5,443 nucleotides of DNA from JBEKIK01 sp049509395 (GTDB taxonomy: Bacteria; Planctomycetota; Planctomycetia; Pirellulales; Thermoguttaceae). A program made the position numbers and the translations under genes. This document shows positions 3,836-5,443 of this stretch, one piece after another. The notes below the pieces were generated by a model. The model ran no database searches. It saw only the letters and a list, made by a program, of their open reading frames with translations, and was not told the DNA's origin. Location: the NCBI GenBank assembly GCA_049509395.1, contig JBEKZY010000337.1, positions 1 through 5,443 of the forward strand, read 5' to 3'. Positions within the stretch are counted from its first letter, which is position 1. Every line of letters starts with the position of its first letter.

Positions 3836-5443
3836 TTAAGGCGGCGGGGAAATGGATTTAAGAGGGGGCGGCGCGTCGGGGTGATCTGACGAACCGGCTC
3901 GGTAGGAATTCAACCAATCTTCAATTTGCTTGGCCAGTGCCGTCTTTCCCTGAGATCGGGCAAGTTCCAAGGCTTTTTGTGCCGCGGCAACGGCCTCGGC
4001 AGATTGTCTCATCTTGGCATAGGCCAACGCCAAATTGTAATAGGCATTGGTGAAGTCGGGTTTAAGCCGCAAGGCTTGCTTAAAATGCTCGATCGCCTCT
4101 TGCGGCCGGCCTGCATTGGTCAGGGCGAGACCCAAGTTGTTGTGAGCCTCAATGTAATCAGGATTCAATATCAGGGCTTGCCGGTAATGTTCGATTGCCT
4201 CTGGAAGCCGGCCTGTTTTGACAAATTCATTGCCCAGGTTGTAGTGGACATTGTAGATGTCGGGTTTAAGGCGCAGGGCTTGCTTAAAATGTTCGATTGC
4301 CTCCTCATGCCGACCTGTTTGGACCAGTGCGATGCCCAGGTTGATGTGGGCATAGGCATTATCAGGCTTCAGCCGTAGGGCTTGTTGGTAATGTTCGATA
4401 GCCTCTTGCTGCCGGCCTGCCTTGGCCAGGGTGACGCCCAGGTTGAGGTGGGCATCGGCATAGTCAGGCTTCAGCAGCAGGGCCTGCTCGTAATGCGCGA
4501 TGGCCTCTTGCGGTCGGCCTGCCTTGGCCAGGGCGAGGCCCAGGTTGTTGTGGGCATCGGCATTGTCGGGCTTCAGCCGCAGGGCTTGCTCGAAATGTTC
4601 GATAGCCTCTTGCAGCCGGCCTGCCTTGACCAGGGCGACGCCCAGGTTGAGGTGGGCATTGGCATAGACAGGCTCCAGCCGCAGGGCTTGTTGGTAATGT
4701 CCGATGGCCTCTTGCAGTCGGCCTGCCTTGACCAGGGCGAGGCCCAAGTTGTTTTGAGCGATGACATAGTCGGGCTTTAACCGCAGGGCCTGCTCGTAAT
4801 GTTCAATAGCCTCTTGCAGCAGGCCTTCATTTGCCAGGGCAAGGCCCAGGTTATAGTGGGCAAGCCAAAAGCCTGGATTTTTTTGCAGCGTTGCCTGGTG
4901 CAATCTGATGGCGTCATGGTATATATCGTTTTGCCGCCAAGTCAGAAATGCGAGTGTACCAATGGCCGCGACTGCGACGGCGGTCTTCACCCAGAGCGCT
5001 CTGTTTCGCGCCCGCTGATGCCAAATGCTCCAGCCTGCCGCAGCCAGCGCAATCACCCCGATGACGGCAATATGCTGATAATGGTCCGCCACCAGCGAAA
5101 ATTTCATGAAGCCCACGTCGGTAAAACCCAACACCGGCACAAGCGACACGCAGAAAAAACCCCAGGCAAACAAGAGCGGCCGACTCCAGCCTTTTCTATA
5201 TCGCCACAGCACGGCTGTAACGATAAGCGCCGCCAACAGCGGCAGCCACAACAAAGGATCGACGACCTCGATATGCCAGGGCGGATAGATGAAGGCCAGG
5301 TCGAACGGCAACAGAGCCTTGTATAGGTAGAACCACGGCACGCACCCTGCACCTAGTAAACGTTCTGCAAAACCGGCATTTCGCATCTCTAGATGCTCTC
5401 CGTGCGTTTGGAACCAGATGTTCACTCCAGTCAGCACAACGGC
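3836..5443 (-). CDS. GT-C-like membrane protein with nine C-terminal TPRs (start outside window)
   Basis: This is the 3' part of a large membrane TPR protein. The frame is open to the window edge at 5443; the GTG at 5435-5437 is probably internal. Numbering from that GTG gives 533 residues. Hydrophobic segments lie at about 62-80, 86-104, 121-138 and 149-166. FYLYKALLPFDLAFIYP (36-52) and VPVLGF...VADHYQHIAVIG (100-127) match the end of the membrane domain in bacterial GT-C (PMT-like) proteins fused to TPRs, related in architecture to eukaryotic TMTC O-mannosyltransferases. A half repeat (about 168-187) leads into nine gapless 34-residue TPRs (188-493), then a Pro-rich tail ending in SPPP. 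The repeats keep L7, G8, A20, Y/F24, A27 and P32; position 4 is mostly His. Catalytic residues of a GT-C domain would be upstream, so enzymatic activity cannot be judged. The role could be protein glycosylation or scaffolding. Confidence 0.85.
   Translation of the reverse strand, partial: AVVLTGVNIWFQTHGEHLEMRNAGFAERLLGAGCVPWFYLYKALLPFDLAFIYPPWHIEVVDPLLWLPLLAALIVTAVLWRYRKGWSRPLLFAWGFFCVSLVPVLGFTDVGFMKFSLVADHYQHIAVIGVIALAAAGWSIWHQRARNRALWVKTAVAVAAIGTLAFLTWRQNDIYHDAIRLHQATLQKNPGFWLAHYNLGLALANEGLLQEAIEHYEQALRLKPDYVIAQNNLGLALVKAGRLQEAIGHYQQALRLEPVYANAHLNLGVALVKAGRLQEAIEHFEQALRLKPDNADAHNNLGLALAKAGRPQEAIAHYEQALLLKPDYADAHLNLGVTLAKAGRQQEAIEHYQQALRLKPDNAYAHINLGIALVQTGRHEEAIEHFKQALRLKPDIYNVHYNLGNEFVKTGRLPEAIEHYRQALILNPDYIEAHNNLGLALTNAGRPQEAIEHFKQALRLKPDFTNAYYNLALAYAKMRQSAEAVAAAQKALELARSQGKTALAKQIEDWLNSYRAGSSDHPDAPPPLKSISPPP
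3959..4876 (-). repeat. Nine 102-bp tandem coding repeats (TPR array)
   Basis: Each 102-bp unit encodes one 34-residue TPR of the form PDxxxAHxNLGxALxKAGRxQEAIEHYxQALRLK. Units 2 to 6 (about 4265-4774) are the most alike at the DNA level, with long shared stretches such as the QEAIEH and QALRLKPD coding blocks. Units 1, 7, 8 and especially 9 have diverged. The pattern points to recent internal duplication or gene conversion in the middle of the array. Confidence 0.93.

Noticed and set aside
3926..4780. Two long + strand open frames (3926-4378 and 4382-4780) opposite the TPR gene
   Set aside because: Their translations repeat every 34 residues in step with the TPR units, so they are antisense shadows of the repeat array. 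Neither has a ribosome binding site or recognisable family features.

Overview
The window looks like a chromosomal segment from a planctomycete, most likely of the Pirellulales type. This is an inference. It rests on a GT-C/TPR membrane protein and a small Cys-rich exported protein of the kind common in that group, moderate GC content, and intergenic DNA with short degenerate repeats. No rRNA or other phylogenetic marker is present. I see no mobile element, CRISPR array, tRNA or rRNA gene.

Layout on the + strand: the 3' part of cbiQ (1-587, start outside the window) overlaps cbiO (584-1249) by ATGA. Together they encode the transmembrane coupling subunit and one ATPase of an ECF-type cobalt (or nickel) importer. 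A 296-bp gap (1250-1545) follows. It holds a nested inverted repeat, an NtrC-like dyad (1305-1321), a strong sigma-54 -24/-12 element (1425-1440) and a leader hairpin. glnA (1546-2976) encodes a type I glutamine synthetase with the adenylylation tyrosine. It ends in an array of degenerate 7-bp repeats (2979-3027) and a clear intrinsic terminator (3036-3065). The gap from 2977 to 3351 also contains a second, weaker heptamer array (3124-3158), two small hairpins and a good Shine-Dalgarno sequence. Next is a gene for a 149-residue exported Cys-rich protein of unknown function (3352-3801).

On the - strand, converging on the Cys-rich gene with a 34-bp gap, is the 3' part of a large gene (3836-5443, start outside the window). 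It encodes the membrane-embedded C-terminal end of a GT-C-like glycosyltransferase module fused to nine consecutive 34-residue TPRs.

Functionally the neighbours appear independent: cobalt uptake (cbiQO), nitrogen assimilation (glnA, apparently monocistronic with its own promoter and terminator), an envelope or exported protein, and a membrane TPR protein. I did not find a convincing novel multi-gene system. The most informative signals are the nitrogen-type regulatory layout in front of glnA and the heptamer arrays either side of the glnA terminator.
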